DNA of 64,000 nt from Paenibacillus sp. FSL R7-0204 (GCF_038002225.1 NZ_JBBOCA010000001.1:3534001-3598000), one strand, 5' to 3'; numbered from the stretch's first letter, positions 43,122-50,264 are shown. The notes: a model not told the origin generated them from the sequence alone. Numbers and translations are program-made.

Positions 43122-43204
43122 GTATTTTAAGCTTTTGAAGATAGAGGCCTGTCTCTGCTAGTATACGTTTGGGACAACCCCTTCGTGTACTAATAATAGT
43201 AGAT

Positions 43205-43459
43205 TCAGTGGCCGTGGTGATGTTCGTGGACAGCCCAATGAGCAGGCTCAAAATGATCATGATTACCGTGTTGATCAAAATGTCCTGGGATTGAAATCCA
43301 GTGATAACCGTGAGGGACTTGTCCTTGAGGTGGCTCTCCACTTATTGTCTGCATAGGTTCTTCATAAAAACCAATATGAGCCTCTTCATGTTCCCCCAAA
43401 TCAAAATGTCCATTGTGAAATCTTACTTCATAATGCTCAGGAATTGATATCTCACGCAT
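43205..43459 (-). CDS. Histidine-rich hypothetical protein, 84 residues
   Basis: The ATG follows AAAGGAGAACGAGC. The product starts MREISIPEHYEVRFHNGHFD and ends HWAVHEHHHGH, with about 16 histidines and many acidic residues but no cysteine. The frame is intact inside an otherwise ruined region. Metal binding is plausible from composition but not shown. The 3' flank resembles that of azoR (see findings). Confidence 0.6.
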   Translation of the reverse strand: MREISIPEHYEVRFHNGHFDLGEHEEAHIGFYEEPMQTISGEPPQGQVPHGYHWISIPGHFDQHGNHDHFEPAHWAVHEHHHGH

Positions 43460-43550
43460 TGCTCGTTCTCCTTTCTATTTTGAAATCGAATATATAATGA
43501 TCAAAAACTTATTTGATTATCAGGATTTCATAATGTTGTCACAAAAAAAC

Positions 43551-43939
43551 AATTCGAAGAGGGTCCTTGTGGATATTAGAATCATACCAATTGAACCGTT
43601 CAATGCAACTGCTGACAATCCGCGAGCCGTCTTCAACCTGAAAATCCTGAGTATGAAAAGCTTCGCCGCAGCCAGGATGAGTTCGGTTATATTTGATCCA
43701 ATCGTGTGGAACGGGCAGACTCGGTCATCAGCGGTAAAAGCTTGATGCTCAACGAGCAGGACTACTCAGAACTGGTAATGTCGGTAATCAAACTGAACCC
43801 AGAGCGGTTGCTGAACATTGCCTTGAACATAGTATCTGGCCGATGGAATTCAGATGCCCTTGCTCATATTCTTATTGAGTTGCAGCAGGATGGGGTAAAC
43901 ACTTCTCTCTCAGGATTTGATGAAGTCGCCCTGGAATAA
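43551..43939 (+). pseudogene. Phage ParB-like (ParB/Srx N-terminal domain) protein remnant
   Basis: VLVDIRIIPIEPFNATADNP corresponds to the usual 'IDIRKIPIEKLNPAxYNPR' start of phage ParB-like nucleases/DNA-modification proteins. After frame changes, IVWN and LNEQDYSELVMSVIKLNPER, then LLNIALNIVSGRWNSDALAH and SLSGFDEVALE follow in the family order. At least one frameshift separates the first and second parts. Confidence 0.65.
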
Positions 43940-44057
43940 TTGCTTTGGTGACATCCGTATTCCAAACTTTTACACCTGGACTCCCGAAGATCAAGCGATT
44001 TTGGCGTGTTGAGTTTAAAGCTGGTAATTTGTTTGCACTGCGGAGAGGAATTCGAAC

Positions 44058-44252
44058 ATGATTGATCTAAAAGTGAATTGGGCGACACATGCCGAGGTAA
44101 AGTTTGCTAGTGAGAACTTCCACTACAGCCTCAACAACATCATGGTGGGATCTATCAAGCTACCAATTGGGTTTATGAAGGGAAGACCGGAGAGAAGAAG
44201 TAGCCAGAGGGAATCGCAAGTTCTCCTTGGCTACCATTTTATATTGTGCTGA
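44058..44252 (+). pseudogene. N-terminal fragment resembling a phage Mom-like DNA-modification protein
   Basis: VNWATHAEVKFASENFHYS resembles the start of Mom-family acyltransferase-fold proteins, which usually lie beside ParB-like genes in phages. The following SLNNIMVGSIKLPIGF fits the next strand, then similarity stops. Just upstream, a different frame ends in CLHCGEEFEHD, a zinc-knuckle tail. The fragment is too short to be functional. Confidence 0.4.
44190..44235 (-). terminator. Terminator of the small membrane-peptide operon
   Basis: On the minus strand GTAGCCAAGGAGAA pairs imperfectly with TTCCCTCTGGCTAC, followed by TTCTTCTCTCC. Confidence 0.5.
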
Positions 44253-44349
44253 AGACATACCAAAAGAACAGACTTCCCAAAAATAGCACAGCAGTCATGC
44301 CAAGAAGCACTCCAATAATGACTTTTTCAGATCTGTTATATTTCTTCAC
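44239..44349 (-). CDS. Single-pass membrane peptide, 36 residues
   Basis: A GTG start follows GGGGGATC. A basic N-terminus (VKKYNRSEK) precedes one membrane helix (VIIGVLLGMTAVLFLGSLFF) and a short tail WYVFSTI. It lies 23 bp after the 41-residue membrane peptide and shares its operon. Candidates are a toxin-like membrane peptide, a small regulator of a membrane protein or a bacteriocin-type peptide; none is proven. Confidence 0.6.
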   Translation of the reverse strand: MKKYNRSEKVIIGVLLGMTAVLFLGSLFFWYVFSTI

Positions 44350-44372
44350 AATGATCCCCCGATGTTCTTAGA

Positions 44373-44498
44373 TTATTCTTCAATGTGAACCGAGGACCGG
44401 AAGGCGTACCATAGCAGTCCATAAGCTATTCCGAAGTAAAGGAGTACACCCAGTATGGATATGGACAGAAGAATGATGATAACTTTATTTCCATTCAT
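44373..44498 (-). CDS. Single-pass membrane peptide, 41 residues
   Basis: The ATG follows a strong TTAGGAGG. The product begins MNGNK, then VIIILLSISILGVLLYFGIA and YGLLWYAFRSSVHIEE. One helix spans the membrane, with an acidic C-terminus. It is the first gene of a two-gene operon whose ribosome site directly follows an intrinsic terminator (44515-44550). Not recognised as a known family. Confidence 0.62.
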   Translation of the reverse strand: MNGNKVIIILLSISILGVLLYFGIAYGLLWYAFRSSVHIEE

Positions 44499-44514
44499 AC
44501 ATTTACCTCCTAAA

Positions 44515-44550
44515 TAAAAAACTCTCCCGATTTTTCGTGTGGGGGAGAGA
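44515..44550 (-). terminator. Terminator-like hairpin in the leader of the membrane-peptide operon
   Basis: On the minus strand CTCTCCCCC...GGGAGAG forms a stem followed by TTTTTT, and the AGGAGG of the first gene follows within a few bases. A promoter lies upstream at 44586-44614, so the hairpin belongs to the leader. Confidence 0.75.
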
Positions 44551-44585
44551 CTGAAAATGAAGACTGAGCAAAGCCCTTACATAAT

Positions 44586-44614
44586 AATATAAAGGAATTA
44601 TAATTCCAGATCAA
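44586..44614 (-). promoter_or_regulatory. Promoter of the membrane-peptide operon
   Basis: -35 TTGATC (44609-44614), 17-nt spacer, -10 TATATT (44586-44591). The spacer contains the palindrome GAATTATAATTC, a possible operator. Confidence 0.5.
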
Positions 44615-44694
44615 TCCACTTTATTTTACATACTATTCCATCTCCTATATACTTAACCAGAAGAGAATTCTAGTGGCAGACATGGGAGTGGATC

Positions 44695-44964
44695 ATGAAG
44701 AATACATATAAGGTGATGCTTTCGCTGATGCTCGCCCTGGCGTTGATAGGTCCGGTGGCTGGGGCGGAAGGAGCGGCTTTGCCAGCGGAGACCCAAGCGA
44801 GGCTTATGGAGCAATATGGGCTGGATGCGCCGGCTCTCCCGTTGTGGGATTGGAGCAGCGTTGATGTCGGGGGCAGTGGAATTACAGGTGGGATGCTGTT
44901 CGTGTGCCGGCTGATGTTGAATCCGCTGGGGTTCTTGTTGCAAGAGATGCTGTATATTCTGTAG
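44695..44964 (+). CDS. Small secreted protein, 89 residues
   Basis: The ATG follows GGGAGTGGATC. A signal peptide (MKNTYKVMLSLMLALALIG, cleavage likely after PVAGAEGA) leads to a short mature part with LPLWDWSSVDVGGSG and a hydrophobic C-terminal stretch. No known domain. The next gene begins 15 bp after the stop, so they are probably co-transcribed. Confidence 0.6.
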   Translation: MKNTYKVMLSLMLALALIGPVAGAEGAALPAETQARLMEQYGLDAPALPLWDWSSVDVGGSGITGGMLFVCRLMLNPLGFLLQEMLYIL

Positions 44965-44979
44965 TTGAGGGGGAAAAGA

Positions 44980-45339
44980 ATGAATTCGCGTTATGATACG
45001 CCAAGTCCTGCACGCAGAGTCCGCAGGAGATCGGGCGGTAAGTCGTTACTGGTCCTTATCCTTGTTCTGGTTGTGATGGCTGTTACGAATCCGGGGAAGG
45101 AAGCATTCAGTGAGTATTTTATGAAGAATCTGGAGAATACGCTTGATCAGGAAATAGGCGACGGAATTAGCAAACTGGTGGCCCAGCCTGTAATTGAGTC
45201 ATTGACCAAGAGGGATAACTACATTTTGTTCTCGGTATTCAGTGTACCGGACCTTAAGAATACCAATTTTTTTACCGGGGATGGCGGGGCCACGAAGAAG
45301 TATATCGGATTGTTTAAAATCATGTTCATTAAGCTGTAA
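44980..45339 (+). CDS. DUF4359-like single-pass membrane protein
   Basis: A 119-residue protein from the ATG at 44980 (GGGGGAAAAG upstream). A basic N-terminus (RRVRRRSGGKS) is followed by one membrane helix (LLVLILVLVVMAVTNPGKE). An outer domain contains NPGKEAFSEYF, TKRDNYILFSVFSV and a final YIGLFKIMF, as in DUF4359. The function is unknown. Confidence 0.65.
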   Translation: MNSRYDTPSPARRVRRRSGGKSLLVLILVLVVMAVTNPGKEAFSEYFMKNLENTLDQEIGDGISKLVAQPVIESLTKRDNYILFSVFSVPDLKNTNFFTGDGGATKKYIGLFKIMFIKL

Positions 45340-45430
45340 ATATGGTTTACATATTGTTCCATAACCCGGTATAATTGAATAGATTCGAGACGGAATCTTT
45401 AATATGGTTGTGGAACAAGGAGGAACGAAG

Positions 45431-45652
45431 TTGAATACGGCTTATAAAGTACTGTCCAGTGATGCTGATCTATTCGCTGCCGCACTGGCACAGGTACAGG
45501 TCTACGTCGTTCAGCTGGTTGATGGCAAACCGCATGTGATTGCTGATTATGCCGGACCTGTACAGAAATGGACACCGGAGTACATAGTGCTGGCCGGAAT
45601 GACTTATAGACGCGATGAATTTGAATTCCGGGTACGATTGAACAAGAAGTGA
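45431..45652 (+). CDS. Hypothetical protein, 73 residues
   Basis: A TTG has AGGAGG about 9 nt upstream; the upstream ATG at 45404 has none. The product starts with NTAYKVLSSDADLFAAALAQ and ends EFEFRVRLNKK. It looks like a small soluble beta-rich protein (VQVYVVQLVDGKPHVIADYA). No family is recognised. A promoter-like TATAAT occurs near 45370. Confidence 0.55.
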   Translation: MNTAYKVLSSDADLFAAALAQVQVYVVQLVDGKPHVIADYAGPVQKWTPEYIVLAGMTYRRDEFEFRVRLNKK

Positions 45653-45763
45653 GCATAATTCGCTACCCGCTACCTGCGGCTCTAACATTACTGCCGAATC
45701 ACACAATCTTTGGAGCCATTCTTGGCATCTCTTATACTATCCAAGTGTAAAAGAGGTGTAAAG

Positions 45764-45982
45764 ATGAGCCAAAGAGAACGTAACCGGATTCGCAGAGCCA
45801 TTAATGTCCTGCTTACACAGCGGGCTGTCCTGCTGGAGAGACTGGAAGAAATCAATGAGAATCTGCGCAGAGTGCCTAGAGGTTCGCGGGCCAGAAGAGA
45901 GCTGCTGGCAGCCAGAGAATCGATCCGCGAGGCCATCCGTTTGAATACGGTGGCTATCCGTCTGTTGAGAAGTGTGCTATAG
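45764..45982 (+). CDS. Arg-rich coiled-coil protein, 72 residues
   Basis: The ATG follows AGAGGTGTAAAG. The product MSQRERNRIRRAINVLLTQR then runs as an almost uninterrupted helix with heptad-like Leu spacing (AVLLERLEEINENLRRV) and about 17 arginines. Likely a small oligomeric or nucleic-acid-binding helix bundle; function unknown. Terminator at 46016. Confidence 0.6.
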   Translation: MSQRERNRIRRAINVLLTQRAVLLERLEEINENLRRVPRGSRARRELLAARESIREAIRLNTVAIRLLRSVL

Positions 45983-46015
45983 TCTGTATCCGCTCTAATT
46001 CATAGGAGTAACAGG

Positions 46016-46053
46016 AACCCTTGGGGCGCAATCTGGCGTCTCAAGGGTTTTTG
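46016..46053. terminator. Bidirectional terminator
   Basis: GAACCCTTG...GCGC pairs with GCG...CAAGGGTT, followed by TTTTTG. It lies between the converging Arg-rich gene and L,D-transpeptidase gene. Confidence 0.7.
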
Positions 46054-46061
46054 TGACGTTC

Positions 46062-46400
46062 CTATTCCCGGATGGTGACACGGGTACCTATGGGAACGAG
46101 GGCGGCCAGAGCCAGAACATCTGCGTTATACATGCGTATACAGCCGTGCGAGACCATATGGCCGATGGAGGATGGGTTATTGGTTCCGTGGATGCCATAA
46201 TGCGGCTTAGATAGCCCCATCCAGAAGGCACCGAATGGACCGCCCGGATTGGGCTGCTTGTTAATGATGGTGTATTCGCCTACAGGCGAGACGGTTAACA
46301 TTTTACCGATGCCGACAGGGAAGCCTCTGGTGACAACGTCATTATCCAGCAGGTACAGCATGCGCTGTGACAGATCGACGATAATTCGGTAATTGGGCAT
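46062..46400 (-). CDS. L,D-transpeptidase, YkuD family
   Basis: 112 residues from the ATG at 46400 (AAAGGAG upstream). It is essentially a bare YkuD domain, without a signal peptide or LysM. The active site is complete: HGTNNPSSIG, then SHGCIRM with the catalytic Cys. The family makes 3-3 cross-links in peptidoglycan or attaches coat components. The lack of an export signal is unusual and fits spore-coat-type YkuD proteins delivered from the mother cell; that is inference. Confidence 0.85.
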   Translation of the reverse strand: MPNYRIIVDLSQRMLYLLDNDVVTRGFPVGIGKMLTVSPVGEYTIINKQPNPGGPFGAFWMGLSKPHYGIHGTNNPSSIGHMVSHGCIRMYNADVLALAALVPIGTRVTIRE

Positions 46401-46524
46401 ACAGATCAGCACTCCTTTGTAATCAGGATATGTGCGGAGCGGTGCAGCGGTTCACAGAAAAGTGGCTAAAAATCCAATTACGAACAAATGTTTGCGTTGG
46501 GCTTTTTGGCGACTATACGAAATG

Positions 46525-46566
46525 AACAGAAAACAGGCTGCTTCGCATGGTGCGGAGCAGCCTGTT
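46525..46566 (-). terminator. Terminator of lexA
   Basis: AACAGGCTGCTCCGCA pairs with TGCGAAGCAGCCTGTT, followed on the minus strand by TTCTGTT. Confidence 0.75.
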
Positions 46567-46583
46567 CTTAAGCGGGGAGTAGA

Positions 46584-47210
46584 TTAGTGGATATCGCGGA
46601 ATAATCCGATGACCCGTCCCAAAATCGTAACGCGGTTAAGGCGGAGAGGCTCGTACGCCGGATTCTCCGGTTGCAGCCTGATATGATCCCGTTCCTTGTA
46701 GAAGGTCTTGACAGTTGCTTCATCTTCATCGGTCATCGCTACAACAATATCGCCATTGTCGGCAGTCTGCTGCTGGCGTACGATGACATAATCCCCGTTC
46801 ATAATTCCGGCATCCACCATACTATCACCAAGGACAGATAGCATAAATACCTTGTTATCGCCTACATAATGAGCAGGCAATGGGAAGTAATCCTCAATAT
46901 TCTCTGTTGCAGTAATAGGAACACCAGCTGTAACCTTACCCACTACCGGGATGCGGGTAACGGTCTGGACGAATTGATGCACATTCTCTGAATCTTCCTG
47001 GCCGAGTAATTCAATGGCACGCGGCTTCGTTGGGTCACGCCGGATCAGGCCCTTCTTCTCTAGCCGGTCCAAGTGACCATGCACGGTAGAACTGGAGGCC
47101 AGGCCGACAGCCTCGCCAATCTCGCGGACGGACGGAGGATAACCCTTGCTGCGGACTTCATTACGTATAAATTCCAGGATCGCCAGCTGACGACTAGAAA
47201 TCTTTGACAT
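46584..47210 (-). CDS. lexA: SOS repressor LexA
   Basis: 208 residues from the ATG at 47210 (GGGGTTGA upstream). The winged helix ([40 protein letters not shown]) is followed by the self-cleavage Ala-Gly in VTAGVPI, the nucleophile Ser in [10 protein letters not shown] and the Lys base in [10 protein letters not shown]. It represses DNA-damage genes until RecA filaments trigger cleavage. It is divergent from yneA with several SOS boxes between them. Confidence 0.97.
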   Translation of the reverse strand: MSKISSRQLAILEFIRNEVRSKGYPPSVREIGEAVGLASSSTVHGHLDRLEKKGLIRRDPTKPRAIELLGQEDSENVHQFVQTVTRIPVVGKVTAGVPITATENIEDYFPLPAHYVGDNKVFMLSVLGDSMVDAGIMNGDYVIVRQQQTADNGDIVVAMTDEDEATVKTFYKERDHIRLQPENPAYEPLRLNRVTILGRVIGLFRDIH

Positions 47211-47252
47211 CGGAATCAACCCCATATACTATGTTTGGGAAAATTATAACAT

Positions 47253-47266
47253 AGAACTTCCGTTCG
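47253..47266. promoter_or_regulatory. SOS box 1 (lexA-proximal)
   Basis: AGAACTTCCGTTCG resembles the Gram-positive LexA site CGAAC-N4-GTTCG with one mismatch in the arms. Confidence 0.6.
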
Positions 47267-47314
47267 TACAAACATAAGTTCTAAAATGAGGAAAATATGA
47301 GAACGGAAAAATAG

Positions 47315-47328
47315 AGAACAAACGTTCC
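47315..47328. promoter_or_regulatory. SOS box 2
   Basis: AGAACAAACGTTCC matches the inner GAAC-N4-GTTC core and the RNRY centre of the Bacillus consensus. Confidence 0.65.
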
Positions 47329-47338
47329 GAGAAAACTA

Positions 47339-47367
47339 TTGATCGAAACACATGTTCGTGTTATATT
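47339..47367 (+). promoter_or_regulatory. yneA promoter
   Basis: -35 TTGATC (47339-47344), 17-nt spacer, -10 TATATT (47362-47367), overlapped by SOS box 3. Confidence 0.65.
47345..47358 (+). promoter_or_regulatory. SOS box 3 inside the yneA promoter
   Basis: GAAACACATGTTCG lies within the 17-nt spacer of the yneA promoter. The left arm is imperfect. Confidence 0.55.
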
Positions 47368-47380
47368 ATTTTCGAAAGCG

Positions 47381-47394
47381 AGAACAAGTGTTTG
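47381..47394 (+). promoter_or_regulatory. SOS box 4, yneA leader
   Basis: AGAACAAGTGTTTG fits CGAAC-RNRY-GTTYG with one mismatch and lies between the -10 and the ribosome site of yneA. Confidence 0.6.
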
Positions 47395-47407
47395 GAGGAT
47401 GATGATC

Positions 47408-47824
47408 ATGTTAAAGTATAGTACATACAACAGCATCTACAATAATGAGGATATCAAGGTGTCTGCTACCGGCAATCCAACTGCTAATAGTAATGTAACC
47501 AAGATCAAGGACGCAATTCTTCATAGTCTCGCTGCGCTCTCATCGCTATTCCGTCAGGTCAGCCTGATGAAGCTGCTCCTGGTGCTGATGCTTGTTATTT
47601 CGGGATTCACTGTGGTGGGGAATGTTTTTGCCGGTTCGGTCTCTTCAATGAAGCCGGATAAGCGGATCGTAGTCGAGCGTGGAGATACCTTATGGAGCAT
47701 TGCGTTAAGTAACAAGCCTGAGGACATGAAGACAGCCGTATATATAGAAGGAATAATGAAGACGAATCATTTGGAGAACAGCGTCATTAAGGCCGGAGAT
47801 ATTCTGACTTTACCTTTATACTGA
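47408..47824 (+). CDS. yneA: SOS cell-division suppressor YneA
   Basis: 138 residues from the third of three clustered ATGs (GGAGG 9 nt upstream). A cytoplasmic start of ~50 residues leads to one membrane helix (LMKLLLVLMLVISGFTVVGN) and a C-terminal LysM domain (RIVVERGDTLWSIALSN, then ILTLPLY). YneA blocks septation during the SOS response. Divergence from lexA and the SOS boxes support the call. It has its own terminator, so it is not co-transcribed with ynzC. Confidence 0.9.
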   Translation: MLKYSTYNSIYNNEDIKVSATGNPTANSNVTKIKDAILHSLAALSSLFRQVSLMKLLLVLMLVISGFTVVGNVFAGSVSSMKPDKRIVVERGDTLWSIALSNKPEDMKTAVYIEGIMKTNHLENSVIKAGDILTLPLY

Positions 47825-47850
47825 AGGAATGTGTCAGACTAATGATCGAC

Positions 47851-47894
47851 TGTGAGAGCTTTCAGGGGGTAGACCTTGACAAGCTCTTTTTCTC
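47851..47894 (+). terminator. Terminator of yneA
   Basis: AGAGCTT...GGG pairs with CC...AAGCTCT, followed by TTTTCTC. Confidence 0.6.
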
Positions 47895-47933
47895 ATGGCA
47901 AAGTTAAAATGAATTTAGAGGGAGGGAAACGTA

Positions 47934-48143
47934 TTGAATATTGACGAATTGGTCGCACGCATCAATGAATTGGCACGCAAAGCTAAGAACGGCGGCCTGA
48001 ATGAAGAGGAACTGGCTGAACGTGCCAAGCTCCGCGAGATTTACCTGGGGAATATCCGCACTAACTTTCGGGCCCAGCTTGATACTATCGAAATTGTGGA
48101 CAATCCGGAGCATGAAGAAGGCAATAACGGACTTAAGCATTAG
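47934..48143 (+). CDS. DUF896 protein YnzC
   Basis: 69 residues from a TTG with GGGAGGG upstream. The N-terminal helical hairpin (LVARINELARKAKNGGLNEE, then ELAERAKLREIYLGNIR) is the DUF896 signature. In B. subtilis it lies in the yneA-yneB-ynzC operon. Here the resolvase-like yneB is missing and a terminator separates yneA and ynzC. The function is unknown. Confidence 0.88.
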   Translation: MNIDELVARINELARKAKNGGLNEEELAERAKLREIYLGNIRTNFRAQLDTIEIVDNPEHEEGNNGLKH

Positions 48144-48190
48144 CCTGTTGCCTTTTCATAGATAATACAGGATGACTAGGGGGAACTTAC

Positions 48191-48718
48191 ATGGCCCGTT
48201 CTTGGGAAAGAATGGTTCAACGCAACACGAAGCAAATTAATCAGCAACGAAAGAAGCAGGGGAAGGATTCCATTTACACTTCCAGCACTAAGACTGCCGC
48301 GAAAAGCATCGATATTTTCAAAGGCCGCAATATTGTATTCCCCGTTGTACTGATGCTGCTTGGCATCATGTTCTGGGTGGTCGGCTCGATTGATGAAGCC
48401 AAAGGAAGCGGGATTCTGGCCAACTGGCTGGGGGTAGTGCTGTATTTCCTGCTCGCTGCGCTGCTGTTCTTCCGCCGTCCGTTCCTTAAGGTTGAGCGTG
48501 CGCGTATCTCTACTATTAAATACAACCGCGAACGCTTCCTGGCTGCGGCGGATATTGAGAAGATCACCTTATCGCGCAGTGTAGTTACCATTAAGTATAA
48601 GGGTAAGCGCAAGCAGTGGATTTTCTCCAAGCTGATTAACCGTTATGACACCGCAGCGATGGGGGAACGTCTGGAGCAGTTCGCCAAGAACAACAATATT
48701 GAACTAGTGCACGAATAA
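48191..48718 (+). CDS. Two-helix membrane protein, 175 residues
   Basis: A basic N-terminus (QINQQRKKQGKDS) precedes two membrane helices (~residues 47-65 and 78-95). A C-terminal cytoplasmic part reads like a small beta-barrel domain (ITLSRSVVTIKYKGKRKQWI), similar in pattern to bacterial PH-like domains. No family is certain. It starts 48 bp after ynzC; the ATG follows AGGGGGAAC. Confidence 0.65.
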   Translation: MARSWERMVQRNTKQINQQRKKQGKDSIYTSSTKTAAKSIDIFKGRNIVFPVVLMLLGIMFWVVGSIDEAKGSGILANWLGVVLYFLLAALLFFRRPFLKVERARISTIKYNRERFLAAADIEKITLSRSVVTIKYKGKRKQWIFSKLINRYDTAAMGERLEQFAKNNNIELVHE

Positions 48719-48753
48719 GAAGACATACCAGCATATAGGGAGTGGGAGAACAA

Positions 48754-49539
48754 ATGCCGATTACCGCCGTACTATTTGACCTTGATGATACCCTGCTGTG
48801 GGATGACCGCAGTGTAGAAGAAGCCTTCCGCTATGCTTGTGAGGGGGCTGGAGATTCCATTGATCCCGGGGATCTGGAAGCTGCTGTACGCAGAGAAGCC
48901 CGTGCACTCTATGAATCCTATGAGACGTATCCGTTCACGAAGCTAATCGGTATTAACCCGTATGAAGCGCTATGGGCAAACTTCACTGCCGGTGAACAGC
49001 CGGAGTTCCGTCAATTGGAGCAGCTTGCCCCCGTCTACCGTAAGGAATCCTGGCGCCGCGGCCTCGCTTCACTCGGGGTAGAGGATGAAGCGCTTGCTGC
49101 ACAGTTGGCCGACAACTTCGCCGCTGAGCGCCGCAGCCGTCCCTATATCTATGAAGAGACGCTTCAGGTGCTGGACGAGCTGCGCGGTAAGGTGACGCTG
49201 CTGCTGCTTACGAACGGCTGCCCGGCACTTCAGCAGGAGAAGCTGGACGGTGTGCCGGAGCTTACCCCGTATTTTGACCATGTTGTGATTTCAGGAAGCT
49301 TCGGCAAAGGCAAGCCGGACAAGGGAATCTTCGAGCATGCGCTCGGATTGCTGGATATTACTCCAGAGCAAGGGATAATGGTGGGCGATAAGCTTACGAC
49401 AGATATTCTTGGCGGCTTGTCTGCCGGACTGACCACAGTCTGGATCAACCGAAATGCGAAAGCATCGGACCCGGAGATTACGCCGGATTACCAGATCAGC
49501 CATCTCTCCGAGCTTCTGCCGCTGGTAAACTCCCTATAA
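48754..49539 (+). CDS. HAD-superfamily hydrolase
   Basis: 261 residues from the ATG at 48754; the GTG at 48742 has no well-placed site. Motif I is FDLDDTLLWDD, motif II LLLTNGCP, the motif III Lys is in FGKGKPDKGIF and motif IV is VGDKLTTDILGG. A large helical cap spans residues ~20-120. It is related to the other HAD protein at 9309. Substrate unknown; probably a house-cleaning phosphatase. Confidence 0.85.
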   Translation: MPITAVLFDLDDTLLWDDRSVEEAFRYACEGAGDSIDPGDLEAAVRREARALYESYETYPFTKLIGINPYEALWANFTAGEQPEFRQLEQLAPVYRKESWRRGLASLGVEDEALAAQLADNFAAERRSRPYIYEETLQVLDELRGKVTLLLLTNGCPALQQEKLDGVPELTPYFDHVVISGSFGKGKPDKGIFEHALGLLDITPEQGIMVGDKLTTDILGGLSAGLTTVWINRNAKASDPEITPDYQISHLSELLPLVNSL

Positions 49540-49552
49540 TTGAATTTTATGA

Positions 49553-49587
49553 AGCCAGTATCCTATTTAGTGGATATTGGCTTTTTT
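49553..49587 (+). terminator. Terminator of the HAD gene
   Basis: AGCCAGTATCC pairs with GGATATTGGCT, followed by TTTTT. Confidence 0.85.
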
Positions 49588-49841
49588 ATATCTGCTATAT
49601 TGTTTGAACTTGAAAATATACTGTATAGGGAAAAGTGGCGGAGGCGAATTTGGGAACAACAAAATACTTGAATCAATGATATGACTATTCTCATGTTCTG
49701 GAGTGAATCATGCAGCTTCTTTAAGGCAAATTGAATAAAATGTGTATAATAAGGAGAGTAGCGATCTGACTTTCATTGTAATATAGAATTGGTATGTTCG
49801 TGGATGAAGAAGAATCTACCTATGAACCGGGAGGACTTCGG
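49588..49841. other. Spacer before the lipoprotein gene
   Basis: AT-rich. A TATAAT at about 49744-49749 is a likely -10 for the lipoprotein gene; the -35 is unclear. Nothing else is seen. Confidence 0.4.
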
Positions 49842-50264
49842 ATGATGAAGCCAAGGATACGCAGGGGACTTATATGCATTGTGATGGGGATGACGCTAGC
49901 CGGATGTTCAGGGAATAAGGAAAATGAGATGCAGATGCATGCTGCGGCCAATTCCTCCATGTCACCGATTAAGGTTGAGCTGAGCTGGACCCCGGAGGAA
50001 GTAACCGCAGGGACGGCAGTTAGCTTCAAGGCTGTGGTGACACAGGACGGTGAACCGGTGGATGACGCCAGAGAAGTAATGTTTGAGGTCAACGAGGCCG
50101 CAGATAAGAGCAAGAAGGTTGAAATCAAGGGTGAAAGTACCGGAGAAGGGGCTTATGTCGGGGAACATACCTTTGAAGAGGCGGGCGAATTCAGTATCAC
50201 TTCACATGTGACTGCCCGGACGCAGCATTCCATGCCAAGCAAGAAACTTGTGGTAGCGCCGTAA
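49842..50264 (+). CDS. FixH/YtkA-like lipoprotein
   Basis: 140 residues from the double ATG at 49842 (GGGAGG upstream). A lipoprotein signal (GLICIVMGMTLAGCSG; lipobox LAGC) precedes a His/Met-containing stretch (NEMQMHAAANSSM) and a YtkA-like beta domain (KVELSWTPEEVTAGTAVSFK, then EGAYVGEHTFEEAGEFSI). Such domains occur in copper or cytochrome-oxidase-linked proteins; the exact role is unknown. Monocistronic. Confidence 0.72.
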   Translation: MMKPRIRRGLICIVMGMTLAGCSGNKENEMQMHAAANSSMSPIKVELSWTPEEVTAGTAVSFKAVVTQDGEPVDDAREVMFEVNEAADKSKKVEIKGESTGEGAYVGEHTFEEAGEFSITSHVTARTQHSMPSKKLVVAP

